This document shows positions 42,095 through 52,083 of a stretch of 64,000 nucleotides of DNA, in pieces. Location: contig JBEKRX010000013.1 of assembly GCA_049518415.1 (NCBI GenBank), positions 1-64,000 on the forward strand, read 5' to 3'. Under the pieces are notes generated by a model. It was given only the letters and a program-made list of their open reading frames with translations, made no database searches and was not told the DNA's origin. The stretch comes from CAVQND01 sp049518415. Its GTDB lineage: Bacteria > Verrucomicrobiota > Verrucomicrobiia > Limisphaerales > UBA8199. The translations under genes and the position numbers were made by a program. Within the stretch, counting starts at the first letter, position 1, and every line of letters begins with the position of its first letter.

Positions 42095-44575
42095 TCAATG
42101 GCCCGGGGCGGGGCGGGGGTTTTCGAGTTGCGAGGCTCGTTCCAGGGCGGAGCGGGCGGCGGCGTTGTCGGGTTGGCGGTTGAGGGTTTCCTGGAACTCG
42201 CGGACGGCCTCGGCATAGCGCTGCTCTTTGGCCAGGGCCACACCGTAGTTGTAGTGGGCTTCAGCCGAATCGGGCGTGAGCCGCACGACTTCGGCAAATT
42301 GGGCCAGGGCCTCGGCGAGCTTTCCGAGGCGGGCCAATTCGACACCGAGGTTGTACCTGGCTTCAGCAAAGTCAGGCCGGGACTGCGCCGCAGCAGAGTA
42401 ATGAGGCACGGCCTCGGCATGGCGGCCTTGGGCGGCCAGGGCGTTGGCCAGGTCGTAGTGCGCCACCGGGTTGTCTGGCGCCAACTGGAGGGCCTGGGTG
42501 TATAGGGTGATGGCTTCCTCGGCCCGGCCCTGGTCGGCCAGCAGTTTGGCGAGGTTGATCCGCGCGCCGACGTTGTTGGTGTCCAGGCCCAGGACCGTCC
42601 GGTATTGGGCAGCGGCGCCGGCGAGGTCGCCCCGGTTGGCCAGGACCAGGGCCAGGTTGATGCGCGCGGGGGTGAAACGCGGTTCGCTGGTCGAGGCGGC
42701 TTGGAACTGCCGGATGGCCTCGCTGCTTTTGCCTTGGGCGGCCAGGACCAGGCCCAAGCCGTTGAGGGCCTCGGCACAGTTGGGCTTCCGGTTCAGGGCC
42801 TCCTGGAAGAGGCGGGCGGCTTGGGCATAGCGCCCGGCGCTGTGCTCCAGATTGCCGAGCTGGAACCAGGCGTCCGGCTCGTGCGGCAGGAGCCGGGCGA
42901 CCTCCTGCCACTGAGCTGCCGCCGCGCTGGCATCGCCCGCCGCCTCGAGCAAACGGCCGAAGTTAGCGCGCAAGACCCAGTCCTCCGGCGCCAGCGCCAG
43001 GGCCGCGCGATACTCCGGGACCAGGTCTTTTGGCGGGCTGGGGGCGGCGGCCAGCGCCTGGCCCAAACGCTGGTCCCGCTCCTGGAAGTTGCTTTGGGAC
43101 AGGAAGGGCGGCTGTTGGAGCCGCAGCCGCATTTCCGCCAGCACTCGCCGCCGGTCGAAATCGGTGAAGCCCAGCCGGCGGCCTACTTCGGCCTCGGTCA
43201 GCAGGGGCTGGGACGTTTCCCCCGCCTTGCCCACGGTGGCCCCGGCAGCCGGGCCGAACAATTCCTCTTCCACCGCGGGGACAAACAGGGCGGCCAGCGC
43301 ATAGTTGCCGCTGAAATTCAGGTGAACATGGTCGTAAAACAGCTCCTCGCCGGGCACGCCGCCGGGCGAGCGCCGCGCCAGTTCGCGCTCGGCATCGATA
43401 AGTTTGACGCCTTTGGCGGCGGCGGTTTGACGGATGATTTCATTGAGGCGTGAATCGGCCCGGAAGCGGAGCGTGTCCAGGTCGCAGGCGAGCTGGAAAT
43501 CCGCCCTGGCGGCGGCCTGTCCCTGCGCCAGTTCGCAGCGGGCGCGGCGAAACACCAGCTCGGCAAAGTCCGGATCGATCCCCGCTGCCTGGCGGCAAGC
43601 GGCCAGGGCGTCGGCCAGGCGTCCCTGGGTCTCCGCCAACTGCTCGCGCGCCAGGCATTGGTCCCACCCGGCCTGGTCGGCGGGGCTCAAAGCGGCGCGG
43701 GGCTGTGAAGCAAAGGGAGGCGAGTCCTTGAGATTGACGGCCATGGTGGCGGCGAGGACTTTGGCGCCGGACTTTTTGCCGGAGTCGAGGATGGCAGAGA
43801 GGTTCTTTGCGAAATGGTGATAGACCTGATTCAGGCGCGGGTCGTCGCGGCGGACCTGCTGGTGGAGAAACAGCTCCAGGCCTTCCCATTGGGCCGGCCC
43901 GCAACGCTTGAAGCCGCGGGCCAGGAGTTGGCCGACCCGCGTTTTTTGCAGGGCGAGGCAGGCCCGCACCGAGGCCAAGCCCGGGGCCTGCCGGCCAAAA
44001 ACCGTCCCGGCGCCGAACGGGCCGATGACTTCGTTGTTGCCGGCATAAATGAGCCAGCAATCCCCCGCGCGGGGCGCGCAGTCGCGCGCGATCTCGCGTA
44101 TGGCGTGCGAGTTGATCGCCGTCATCGCGAGGTTGACCACTTCGATCCTCCGCTCCGAGTGCCGGGCCTGCAAGAGCCGCTCCAGTTGGCGGCCAAAGCC
44201 GTAAGCGGGCTCGGGGTCGCCCAGGGCCGCCGACTCGCCAAAGACAAAGATGCGGAGCGTGCCCGGCGGCTTTGCCGGGTCCAGCGCCACCGGCTCGGGC
44301 GAGCGCGCGACCGGGGGCGGGAAAAAGCGCCAGCCGAACTTCGGGTTTTCGATCAGCACGGCTCTGCCCTCGTGCCGGACCTTCAGGAAGAAGGAGGTTG
44401 GGTAACCCCAGCCGGCCAGACGCAGACCCAGTTCGAGCAGACCCAGCAGCAGGAGCGGCAGGAGGGCGGCCCCCAGCCGGAACCAGCGGCGCCGGGGCCC
44501 AGGCGCGGGCGCCGTGGCGGGCGCAGGCTCTTGATGCTCCGGAGGGGCTGGCGCGCGGGGCCGCGGAGGCTTCAT
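42095..44575 (-). CDS. SGNH-hydrolase-like protein with C-terminal TPRs
   Basis: An 826-residue protein from the ATG at 44575 (MKPPRPRAPAPPEH). A Pro/Ala-rich start, one membrane segment (LLPLLLLGLLELGLRLAGW), then an SGNH/GDSL-like domain: FVFGESAALGDPEPAYGFG carries the Ser, AGNNEV the Asn, and DHVHLNFSGNYALA the D-x-x-H pair (~405-440 region). From ~555 on there are at least seven TPR units of 34 residues. It is probably anchored with the domains outside. Such proteins are found with sugar O-acetylation or exopolysaccharide genes, but that role is inferred. It starts 47 bp after the giant gene and may be in one transcript with it. Confidence 0.85.
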   Translation of the reverse strand: MKPPRPRAPAPPEHQEPAPATAPAPGPRRRWFRLGAALLPLLLLGLLELGLRLAGWGYPTSFFLKVRHEGRAVLIENPKFGWRFFPPPVARSPEPVALDPAKPPGTLRIFVFGESAALGDPEPAYGFGRQLERLLQARHSERRIEVVNLAMTAINSHAIREIARDCAPRAGDCWLIYAGNNEVIGPFGAGTVFGRQAPGLASVRACLALQKTRVGQLLARGFKRCGPAQWEGLELFLHQQVRRDDPRLNQVYHHFAKNLSAILDSGKKSGAKVLAATMAVNLKDSPPFASQPRAALSPADQAGWDQCLAREQLAETQGRLADALAACRQAAGIDPDFAELVFRRARCELAQGQAAARADFQLACDLDTLRFRADSRLNEIIRQTAAAKGVKLIDAERELARRSPGGVPGEELFYDHVHLNFSGNYALAALFVPAVEEELFGPAAGATVGKAGETSQPLLTEAEVGRRLGFTDFDRRRVLAEMRLRLQQPPFLSQSNFQERDQRLGQALAAAPSPPKDLVPEYRAALALAPEDWVLRANFGRLLEAAGDASAAAAQWQEVARLLPHEPDAWFQLGNLEHSAGRYAQAARLFQEALNRKPNCAEALNGLGLVLAAQGKSSEAIRQFQAASTSEPRFTPARINLALVLANRGDLAGAAAQYRTVLGLDTNNVGARINLAKLLADQGRAEEAITLYTQALQLAPDNPVAHYDLANALAAQGRHAEAVPHYSAAAQSRPDFAEARYNLGVELARLGKLAEALAQFAEVVRLTPDSAEAHYNYGVALAKEQRYAEAVREFQETLNRQPDNAAARSALERASQLENPRPAPGH

Positions 44576-44622
44576 TGCCTTCAGCCTAGCGAGCGAGGGG
44601 AGGAGGTGGAAGTCAAAAGGCG

Positions 44623-47600
44623 CTACTCGACCAGCACCACCCGATAGTACCTTTGCGGGCCGGGGGCCGTTTGGTCGAGAATCGTCAGGCTCTCCTCGAG
44701 GGCGACGGAATCCGGGGCAACGGGCTGCCAGTTGGAGTCGGCGAGCGAGTCCTTGAACTCGACGCGATAGGTCTTGCCCGGGACGGTGCTGAAAGTCAGG
44801 GCGCAACCGTTGCCGGCGGGGTTGGGCACAACTGCGCTGACTCGTGGAAGCGCCTCCACGCGGACGGTGAAGGTGGTGGCGGCGCTCAGTGGCGGGGCGC
44901 CGTCGTCGGTGACACGGACGGTGATGGAGTTGGTAGCGGGGGCCTGGTCAGGGGCAGGCCGCCAGGCGAAGAGGCCGGTGTCCGGGTTGATGACCGCATT
45001 GGTTGGGGCGCCGGGGTCGAGGCTGAACGTGAGGTGCTGCGGGGGCGTGTCGGTGTCGGTGGCGGTGGCGGTGAAGACCAGCCACTGGCCATCGAAGACC
45101 AGGCGGTTGGTGAGGGCGCCGATGAGGGGTGGGCTGTTCGGGAGGAGGAGGAAATTGGCGCCTTGTGGGGTGGGGCGCGTGAGCGTGAGGATGAACGCGG
45201 CGCCGTCGGGGAACCGGCCCTGGCTGAGATCAGCCGTTTGGGGGCCGAACGAGACGAAGTCGAGCACGGTGCCGTCGGGCGCGAAGAGGCCGATGGCATC
45301 GCCGGCCTTGGCCAATTTGAAGTTCACGTGGAGATCGGGGCGGGTGGGGCTGTTCTGGGAAGGTTCGTTGTCGGCCCAGACGAGCAGGTATCCATGCGGC
45401 GGGAGGGTGTAGCCGTGCGGGATAAGGAATTTGGTCTTATTGGCCAGGCTCTGACCCAGGTAATTGCCGGCGAGGTCGGCGGTCGTGTCGCCCGCATTGT
45501 AAAGTTCGAACCAGTCGTCGAAATGGCCGTCGGCGGGGTCGGGCAGGGTGGTTTGGTTAGCGGCCATCCACTCGTTGATGAGGACGCTGAGCGGGGCCGC
45601 GGCGATGTTGTTGGTGCCGCCGGGTGTGGCATAGTAAAACTCCTGGCGGAGGAAGCTCTGGCCATCGGGCCAGGAGCCATAGGAGTGATCGGGAGTAAGG
45701 TTGGTGTAATCCACGTAATCGAGCACTTGCGGCTGGGGCTTGGCGGCCAACTGGCTCAGGGCGAGGGAACCGGCGCCGCTGGCCAGGGTAAAACTGGTGT
45801 GCAGCTCGTTGCTGGTGGTGAGCCCGGTTTGGCCGTCGGCGAAAATGACCTCGAACTGGCGCGGGCCGAGCGCCGCGCCGGCCGGGAAGGCCCACTGGGT
45901 GAGGTTCGTGTAGTTGTTGGCCAGGTAAAGGCCATCGAGCGAGACGGTGTTGGTGGTGGGATTGTAGAGTTCGAGCCAGGCGGTGCGCTGGCCGGCGTGG
46001 TTGGTGAGGCCGGTGAGGTTGTCGGCCTGCAGTTCGTTGAGCCAGAGCGGCGGGAACGGGGCCAGCGAGTCACGCAGGCTGTTGGCAGCGCCGGGCGTGG
46101 CGCGCGCCAGGTTGGTGACCACTGGCGGCGGCTGGACCGGGTTCACGATCACCGGGTTGTCGGACGAGGCCAAACGCACCGTGAGAGAAGGCGCGCCGGC
46201 ATTGGTGCTCTGCAAGTACCAGAAGCTCAGCGCGTAAATCTGGCTGAGGTCGAGCGGCGGATTGATATACTGGTAAACGGCGTTGCCGCTCCCAGTGCCG
46301 GCGGCGGTGGCCACCAAGTGCAAACTCGAGTCGCCGGCATGCTTGATCACCGTGCTCAAAGCGGAGGAGGCGAAGTTCGGTGACAGGTTCCAGGTGCCGC
46401 TCAACGGCGACTCGAAGTCGCCGTTGGCCAGCACGTTGGTGCCCGCGCTGCCCACCAGTTGGAGGTCGTCCAGATAGAGGTCGCCCGGCCCGCCCAGGTA
46501 GAGGTAAATGGTGGAGCTGCTGGCCGCGATGTAGGCCCGCACAAAGACCCACTGCACAGGCGTCTGGAAGCTGGAGGGGACCGCGGCCCAGTTGCCGACC
46601 CGCCAGTCGTCCCGGCGCGAGTCGATCAACTGCAGGGAACTGCCGGTCCCGTTGGCCGCCGCCGGCCAGGGGGCCTGAACGTCGTAGCGCACCTGGGCGA
46701 CCACGAGGTCGTCGGCGGCGGTCGCGCCGGGTTTGACCAGGCGCAGGCTCTGGGCGCCATTGTCGAGGGCGCCGGCAAACTCGCCGACGACGGGATTGGT
46801 CGCCCCGTAAGCGGCGGCAAAGCCGGCGCGGTTGCCGGCGACGACCAGGAAGCCGTTGGGCGCAATGATGCAGCCGGCGGGAAAGGTGAAATCCGCCCCG
46901 CTCAATTGCCAGCCGGACAAATCAAAGGCGTTGGCCAGCGAGGTGTTGTAGAACTCGACGAAGGCGGCCTGGGGCGCGGCGGGGTGGTACATGATTTCGT
47001 TGAAGACGAGCTTGTCCTGGGGCAACTCAACCGGGCCGGTGTAGTTGATGGTGAGCGTGGCGCTGGCGCCGGCCACCTGGTTGCCGAGGGCGTCGCAGCC
47101 CTGGACCGTGAGCAGGTTGGCGCCGGGCGCCAGGACCACCTGGGCGGTCCAGTTGGAAACGGTGGTCCAGGTGACGGGGTAGTACGGCACCCCGTTGATG
47201 GCGATGGCCCGGACATCAATCGGGGCCGTGCCGGTGAGGGCGACGCGGTTGCCATTGGTGCTGAAGCCGGCGCCGTGGTTGAGGGTGATGGCGAAGGCGG
47301 CGGGGACATTGCTGGCGATGAGGCCCAGCAAGTTGGTGCGGCGCTGGTTGATGTAGTCCTTGATGGCCGAGGGGTTCTCAATGGAGAGGCCATTGGCGGT
47401 AATGGCCCTGTACTTGGCGTCCAGCAGCGGGAACAGTTTCGTCCCGCTCAGGGGGCCGTTGGCCAGGTCCTGGAGCGCTTGCCAGTAGCGCCGCGCGTAG
47501 GCCGGCTCGCCCAGGTCGATGCCGTTGCTGCGGCCGATGCCCTGGAACGGGTCGCTATTGGACGGCAGCCCCAGAAAGGCAAAATCAATGTCCCAGATCG

Positions 47601-50600
47601 TCATCTTCCAGGTGTCGCCCACGGGCTTATAGGCATACATGTTCTGCCCACTCCCGTAGGCGAAGCTGTCGTTGTTGCCGACGATATGCTCGACGGCATA
47701 AGTTTTGAGCCAGTTATCCAGGTCGAGCGTGCTTTCCAGTTGGCGGCGATAGGTATCGCCCAAGCCCCTGAAATTCGCGGCATCGACCAGGGCGAAGAGG
47801 TTCGTGTAATTGCTGGCCGAACCGTGGATGGCGCGCTTGCCGAAGGTCCAACGATAAAACGCGAGTTCCTTCTGCCCGCCCGTGGTGGTGACGTTCTGGA
47901 AGGAGGCGCCGATGGCGGAGAAATTGGCCAGTGCGTTATCGAATTCGAACCAACATGAGACCTTGTAGAGGTCGCCGTTTCCGCCGTTAGGCCAGAATTC
48001 ATCGTCCATGTCCCCGCCGGACCGCTGGGTGTCCTCGAACATCTGGCCGCGCCGGAGGCCGTTGACGAAGAGGTTGATGTGGCGGCGATAGGTGTAGGGC
48101 AGTCCCATTTGCTCGGCGATCCAGTAGGCCGTCTGCTCGCGCTGGCAACTGGTGTCACCGCCGCCGTTGCCGGGCCACCGGAAGATGGCGTCGGTTTCCC
48201 CCAGGAGGGGGTCGTCGTCGGGGAAGGTGACGTCGTAATTGCAAGAGTTGCCCATGGGGGAATTGTAGCCCGGGCCGTGCCAGGGGCTGCCGGAATAGCA
48301 GGCGCCGACGTTATAGACCACGCGCGAGTTGCCATAGACGAAGGTGCAGTCCAGGGGCTGGCTGCTGAGGTGCTCGCGGTTGGACCAGCGGTCGAGGGTG
48401 GCCCCGGTCATCCAGAGCCGGTAAGTGCCGAAGCTGGCGGGCTGGGGTGGGTCGCCGAAGCGGACCAGGCATTCGCGCGCCGGGGCGTCGTTGGGGAATA
48501 GTGTCACGGCGCCCGGCGAGGAGTTGTCCATGGCCTGGATGTGAAAGGCCACCAGGGCGCCGGCGGGCTGGCCTGGGATGGTGGCACTGAATAAGCCTGC
48601 GCCATTGTTGGCCATGAGCGCCAGGTTCAGGTTCGTGGAGGGATCGAGGCGGTACTTCAGGAAAAGTTCGGCCAGCCCGTCGGGGTCATAAACTCGGGCC
48701 ATCACCGTTACACTCTGCCCCGCCACCGGGAGGATGGGCGAGGTTTTGACGTCGGTAATGGCCGGGCCGGCATTGGGGGCGGCCCGGCTGTTGGGCGCGC
48801 CGGGGGTGCCGAGGTTGCGGGCCGTGAGCGTGTTGCCGGTGGCTTCCAGCCAGTTCCCTTTCAAGCGCAGCAGCAGCTCCGGCCAGCCGGCCAGCCAGCG
48901 GACTTTGGCGCGGAGGGTGGCGGTCTGGCCCTGGTTGAGGGGCGAGGTCAGGGCGGTGCGGAGGCAGTTGGCCCCAGTGTCGCCGTGCCCAGCCGCCCGC
49001 ACGTGCAGGCAATGCGCGCTGTTGTAGCCCTGGCCAATCTCCCAGCTCGAGTGGTCATGATTGCCCTGGACGACCCAGCCATCGAGGCCGGACTCGAAAT
49101 CGGCATTGGCCACCAGGTTCGCGCCGCCGGCGGCGAAGACTTCGACTTTGTCCACCAGGCATTCGCCGGCGCCCAGGAGGATGATTTGCAGCGAGTCCGC
49201 CGGGCCGTTGCCGTTGTCCAGCACGCCGCTGGCGGCAATGGTGGTCCAAGCGCTCTTGCCGGTTTCATCACTGTCGGCCCAGTTGGGCGCCAGGCGATGG
49301 TCGCTGCGGGGGTCAATGAGTTCCAGGCTGCTGCCGCCGCCGTGGGCCCACTGGCCCCAGCGTCCGCCGGCGCCATAGGTGACCTCGTCCACGACGATGT
49401 GGATGAGGTTGGTGAAGAAAACCCCCGCCAAGTTCGTGGTCACGAGGTCCCCTGGCATGGCCAGCGCCAGCTGTTCGCCTCCATGCGCCAGCGTGCCGGA
49501 GAAATTGCCCAGCGTGTTGGCGGCAGTCAGGTTGGGAAAATTGGTCAGCAACCGCACGGCATTTTTGGCCACGACCAGGTAGCCGTTGGCGGGGATGCTG
49601 GCGCCGGCGGGGAAGGTGTATTTGATGCCGCTCTCGAAGCTCCACCGGGCCAGGTCCACGGGGGCGGAGGTCCGGTTGTAGAGCTCGACATACTGGTCGT
49701 TATCATCGCCGCTGATTGGGTCGTACATGATCTCGTTGATGCCGACCTCCGGTATCCGCTGCGGCCCGTTGCTGGCGCCCGGCGTTTTGGTGGCCAGCGG
49801 GTAGAAACCAGGCGCGCCATCGGGAGAGCGCCCCATCGCAACCCCCTTCGCTTGCGCGGCAAAGCGCACCGCCTCGATGACCCGCCCGGTGTCCGCATCC
49901 TTCAAATAGAGCGTTTGGCCGGCGGCGTTGAGCATGAAGTTCAGGTTCGTCTCGCTGAAACAGACAAACCCCAGGGCGGGGATTGAGGTGCCGGGCGGGA
50001 TGACGAATTTGTTGAGCAGGGGATCATCGGTGAGGACGCAGCCGGACAGGTCCACCGGCGCGGAACTGTAGTTGAACAGTTCGATGTAATTGTAATCGGG
50101 CGGCTCACTATAGGCGAGGAACTCGTTGAGCACCACCGTCCGCCAGGGATTGGCCCAGGGAGTTTCGCCCCAGCCGGGCGAGCCGCCCAGCAGCTCGCTG
50201 GCCGCCCAGGCGGCCGGGTTGCCCTCGCCCAGGGAAGGGCGGGCCAGGACCAGCGAATGGCCCGCGCCGTCAGCCGCCGCCGGCCAGGGCGGGTCGCCTG
50301 AGTAGGTGACTTCAAACACAATCCCCCCTTCCCGATTCAGCAACTGCACCGTCCCAGACCGCTGCGAGAGCCGGTTGGTGTAACTGCCCATGATGTTCTC
50401 GATGCCATAGACGGCCTGGAGGTCTGCCGGCGCCGCCGCCAGGACGGCATAACTGCGCGCGGCCAAGACCGTGTTCGATGGGAAGGTAAACTCGACCTGG
50501 CCCGCCAACCGGAAGCCGCTGAGGTCTTCATAATACGGGTTGGCGTTGTAGAGCTCCACGTATTCCAGATTCTTCCCATCCAGCCGGTTGGTCGGGTGAT

Positions 50601-51846
50601 ACATCAGTTCGGAGATGATGACCGGCCCGTGGCGGGAGGCAGGCCCGATCGGCTCCGGCGCCGGGCGAACGTAAGAAATATCCAGCGCATTGGGCGTCAG
50701 CGTGAACGTCCACGACGAGTTGGGTGCGATGACGTTGGGCGTGGCCGCCCGGTCGCGGACGTTGCTGACCGTCAGCGTATAGCTCGTCTGGGCGAGCATG
50801 GGGGTGGTGCTCAAGATGACCATGCGCGGGTCGGGGCCGAAGACCGCCGACAGGACCGTGGCGCCATTATTGAGGGTGTAGTTGGCGGCGTTGGTGGCGC
50901 TGGCCGGTTCCACTGGCTCGGAGAATATGACGGTGAGGACTTGCGGGTTGCCGGGGCTGCTGACGGAGGTCAGATACGGCCGGGTTACATCCGGAGTGAC
51001 CGTGAGCTTGGCGGCGGCGCTGTTGGTGCTGCCGTAGCCATTGGTGATGAAACAACTGAACTGGCCGCCGCTGTCGCTCAAGGCCGCGGGCGATATGGCG
51101 TAGAGGGTATTGGTCGCCCCGGCGACGGGCAGTCCGTTGCGTCGCCATTGATAAACCGCCCCGAGCTTTTGGCCGATCTGGACGGTGAAGGTTGCGTTGC
51201 CGTTCTCGACCACGCTCACGCTGGTCGGCTGAAGCGTGATGACCGGCGGCCCCAGCCCGTAAGGCGCCAGGTAAGCCCCGGCTATCGGCGGGTCGCCATC
51301 GGCCGGCGGCGAGTCGCCCGGCTTCTGCCAGGTGACCGCGAGGTTATCGCCGCCGGTGCCTTCCTTCTGCAGGGCCTCCAGGTAATAGCGGCCGCCCTTG
51401 GTGAGCGAGATGGGAGCGGACTTCTGCGACGGATGCGCGTTCCATTGCCTGGGGTTGACCCAGGACGACTCATAGGCAATCAAGACTTTGTGCGCCGGGT
51501 TGGCATCCTGGCTCAGGAAGAGGGCCCCGTTGTCGTCGGTGGCAATCCAGAAGACATAGCTGCCCGTGGCGGGCGGAAGCAGCAGGGCGCGCATCCGTTG
51601 CCCGTAGTTGTCGGCAAAGTTCGAGGGCGCCTCGAAAGCGCTCTCAATGAAGGTCTCGTCGGGGTTATTGGGAAAGCTGGGCGCGTTGGTCAGGTCCGCG
51701 ACGGCGCCGCCGGCAATGTTGTAATAGACCTCCCGCAGGACGCCGTTGCTCTGGGCCAGCGCGCCGGCAGTGCAGGCGAGCCATAGCGCGGGCATCAGTC
51801 CGGGGCGGCACCCCCATCGGAACCAGGTAAAGATACGCTTCAGCAT
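44623..51846 (-). CDS. Giant secreted CotH/lamin-tail protein
   Basis: A 2,407-residue secreted protein from the ATG at 51846. Approximate order: signal peptide (1-32), PA14-like domain (35-190), two Ig-like domains (200-390), lamin-tail domains near 410, 575 and 700 (NEI/NEF...VELYN), a region with discoidin-like pieces, CotH-kinase-like domain (~1150-1500, with RRHINLFVNG, MTIWDIDFAF), further lamin-tail domains near 1615, 1935 and 2090, a cadherin-like domain (~2245-2340) and a C-terminal domain ending QRYYRVVLVE as on other secreted proteins here. CotH proteins phosphorylate partner proteins in spore coats. Here it is probably a cell-surface or exported factor. Confidence 0.9.
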   Translation of the reverse strand: MLKRIFTWFRWGCRPGLMPALWLACTAGALAQSNGVLREVYYNIAGGAVADLTNAPSFPNNPDETFIESAFEAPSNFADNYGQRMRALLLPPATGSYVFWIATDDNGALFLSQDANPAHKVLIAYESSWVNPRQWNAHPSQKSAPISLTKGGRYYLEALQKEGTGGDNLAVTWQKPGDSPPADGDPPIAGAYLAPYGLGPPVITLQPTSVSVVENGNATFTVQIGQKLGAVYQWRRNGLPVAGATNTLYAISPAALSDSGGQFSCFITNGYGSTNSAAAKLTVTPDVTRPYLTSVSSPGNPQVLTVIFSEPVEPASATNAANYTLNNGATVLSAVFGPDPRMVILSTTPMLAQTSYTLTVSNVRDRAATPNVIAPNSSWTFTLTPNALDISYVRPAPEPIGPASRHGPVIISELMYHPTNRLDGKNLEYVELYNANPYYEDLSGFRLAGQVEFTFPSNTVLAARSYAVLAAAPADLQAVYGIENIMGSYTNRLSQRSGTVQLLNREGGIVFEVTYSGDPPWPAAADGAGHSLVLARPSLGEGNPAAWAASELLGGSPGWGETPWANPWRTVVLNEFLAYSEPPDYNYIELFNYSSAPVDLSGCVLTDDPLLNKFVIPPGTSIPALGFVCFSETNLNFMLNAAGQTLYLKDADTGRVIEAVRFAAQAKGVAMGRSPDGAPGFYPLATKTPGASNGPQRIPEVGINEIMYDPISGDDNDQYVELYNRTSAPVDLARWSFESGIKYTFPAGASIPANGYLVVAKNAVRLLTNFPNLTAANTLGNFSGTLAHGGEQLALAMPGDLVTTNLAGVFFTNLIHIVVDEVTYGAGGRWGQWAHGGGSSLELIDPRSDHRLAPNWADSDETGKSAWTTIAASGVLDNGNGPADSLQIILLGAGECLVDKVEVFAAGGANLVANADFESGLDGWVVQGNHDHSSWEIGQGYNSAHCLHVRAAGHGDTGANCLRTALTSPLNQGQTATLRAKVRWLAGWPELLLRLKGNWLEATGNTLTARNLGTPGAPNSRAAPNAGPAITDVKTSPILPVAGQSVTVMARVYDPDGLAELFLKYRLDPSTNLNLALMANNGAGLFSATIPGQPAGALVAFHIQAMDNSSPGAVTLFPNDAPARECLVRFGDPPQPASFGTYRLWMTGATLDRWSNREHLSSQPLDCTFVYGNSRVVYNVGACYSGSPWHGPGYNSPMGNSCNYDVTFPDDDPLLGETDAIFRWPGNGGGDTSCQREQTAYWIAEQMGLPYTYRRHINLFVNGLRRGQMFEDTQRSGGDMDDEFWPNGGNGDLYKVSCWFEFDNALANFSAIGASFQNVTTTGGQKELAFYRWTFGKRAIHGSASNYTNLFALVDAANFRGLGDTYRRQLESTLDLDNWLKTYAVEHIVGNNDSFAYGSGQNMYAYKPVGDTWKMTIWDIDFAFLGLPSNSDPFQGIGRSNGIDLGEPAYARRYWQALQDLANGPLSGTKLFPLLDAKYRAITANGLSIENPSAIKDYINQRRTNLLGLIASNVPAAFAITLNHGAGFSTNGNRVALTGTAPIDVRAIAINGVPYYPVTWTTVSNWTAQVVLAPGANLLTVQGCDALGNQVAGASATLTINYTGPVELPQDKLVFNEIMYHPAAPQAAFVEFYNTSLANAFDLSGWQLSGADFTFPAGCIIAPNGFLVVAGNRAGFAAAYGATNPVVGEFAGALDNGAQSLRLVKPGATAADDLVVAQVRYDVQAPWPAAANGTGSSLQLIDSRRDDWRVGNWAAVPSSFQTPVQWVFVRAYIAASSSTIYLYLGGPGDLYLDDLQLVGSAGTNVLANGDFESPLSGTWNLSPNFASSALSTVIKHAGDSSLHLVATAAGTGSGNAVYQYINPPLDLSQIYALSFWYLQSTNAGAPSLTVRLASSDNPVIVNPVQPPPVVTNLARATPGAANSLRDSLAPFPPLWLNELQADNLTGLTNHAGQRTAWLELYNPTTNTVSLDGLYLANNYTNLTQWAFPAGAALGPRQFEVIFADGQTGLTTSNELHTSFTLASGAGSLALSQLAAKPQPQVLDYVDYTNLTPDHSYGSWPDGQSFLRQEFYYATPGGTNNIAAAPLSVLINEWMAANQTTLPDPADGHFDDWFELYNAGDTTADLAGNYLGQSLANKTKFLIPHGYTLPPHGYLLVWADNEPSQNSPTRPDLHVNFKLAKAGDAIGLFAPDGTVLDFVSFGPQTADLSQGRFPDGAAFILTLTRPTPQGANFLLLPNSPPLIGALTNRLVFDGQWLVFTATATDTDTPPQHLTFSLDPGAPTNAVINPDTGLFAWRPAPDQAPATNSITVRVTDDGAPPLSAATTFTVRVEALPRVSAVVPNPAGNGCALTFSTVPGKTYRVEFKDSLADSNWQPVAPDSVALEESLTILDQTAPGPQRYYRVVLVE

Positions 51847-52083
51847 ACTGCGGCACCGTGGCAGAAGATATTCCAGGCGGGCGTTCGTGGCAATGAGATT
51901 GTGGTCAGCGCGGGCGGGCCATCCAGGATTGCCTTGCCGGGGCCATTTGAGAGACATTGACCTGAGAAAAGCAACGCCTGTTTTAGAGAAAATCAGGATG
52001 CAGAACTTCAAGTCCATAACGGATTGGCAGGCAGCAATTCCAATGCGAGGCCGCTGGTCTCCTCCTGGAAAATCGCACTCAAG

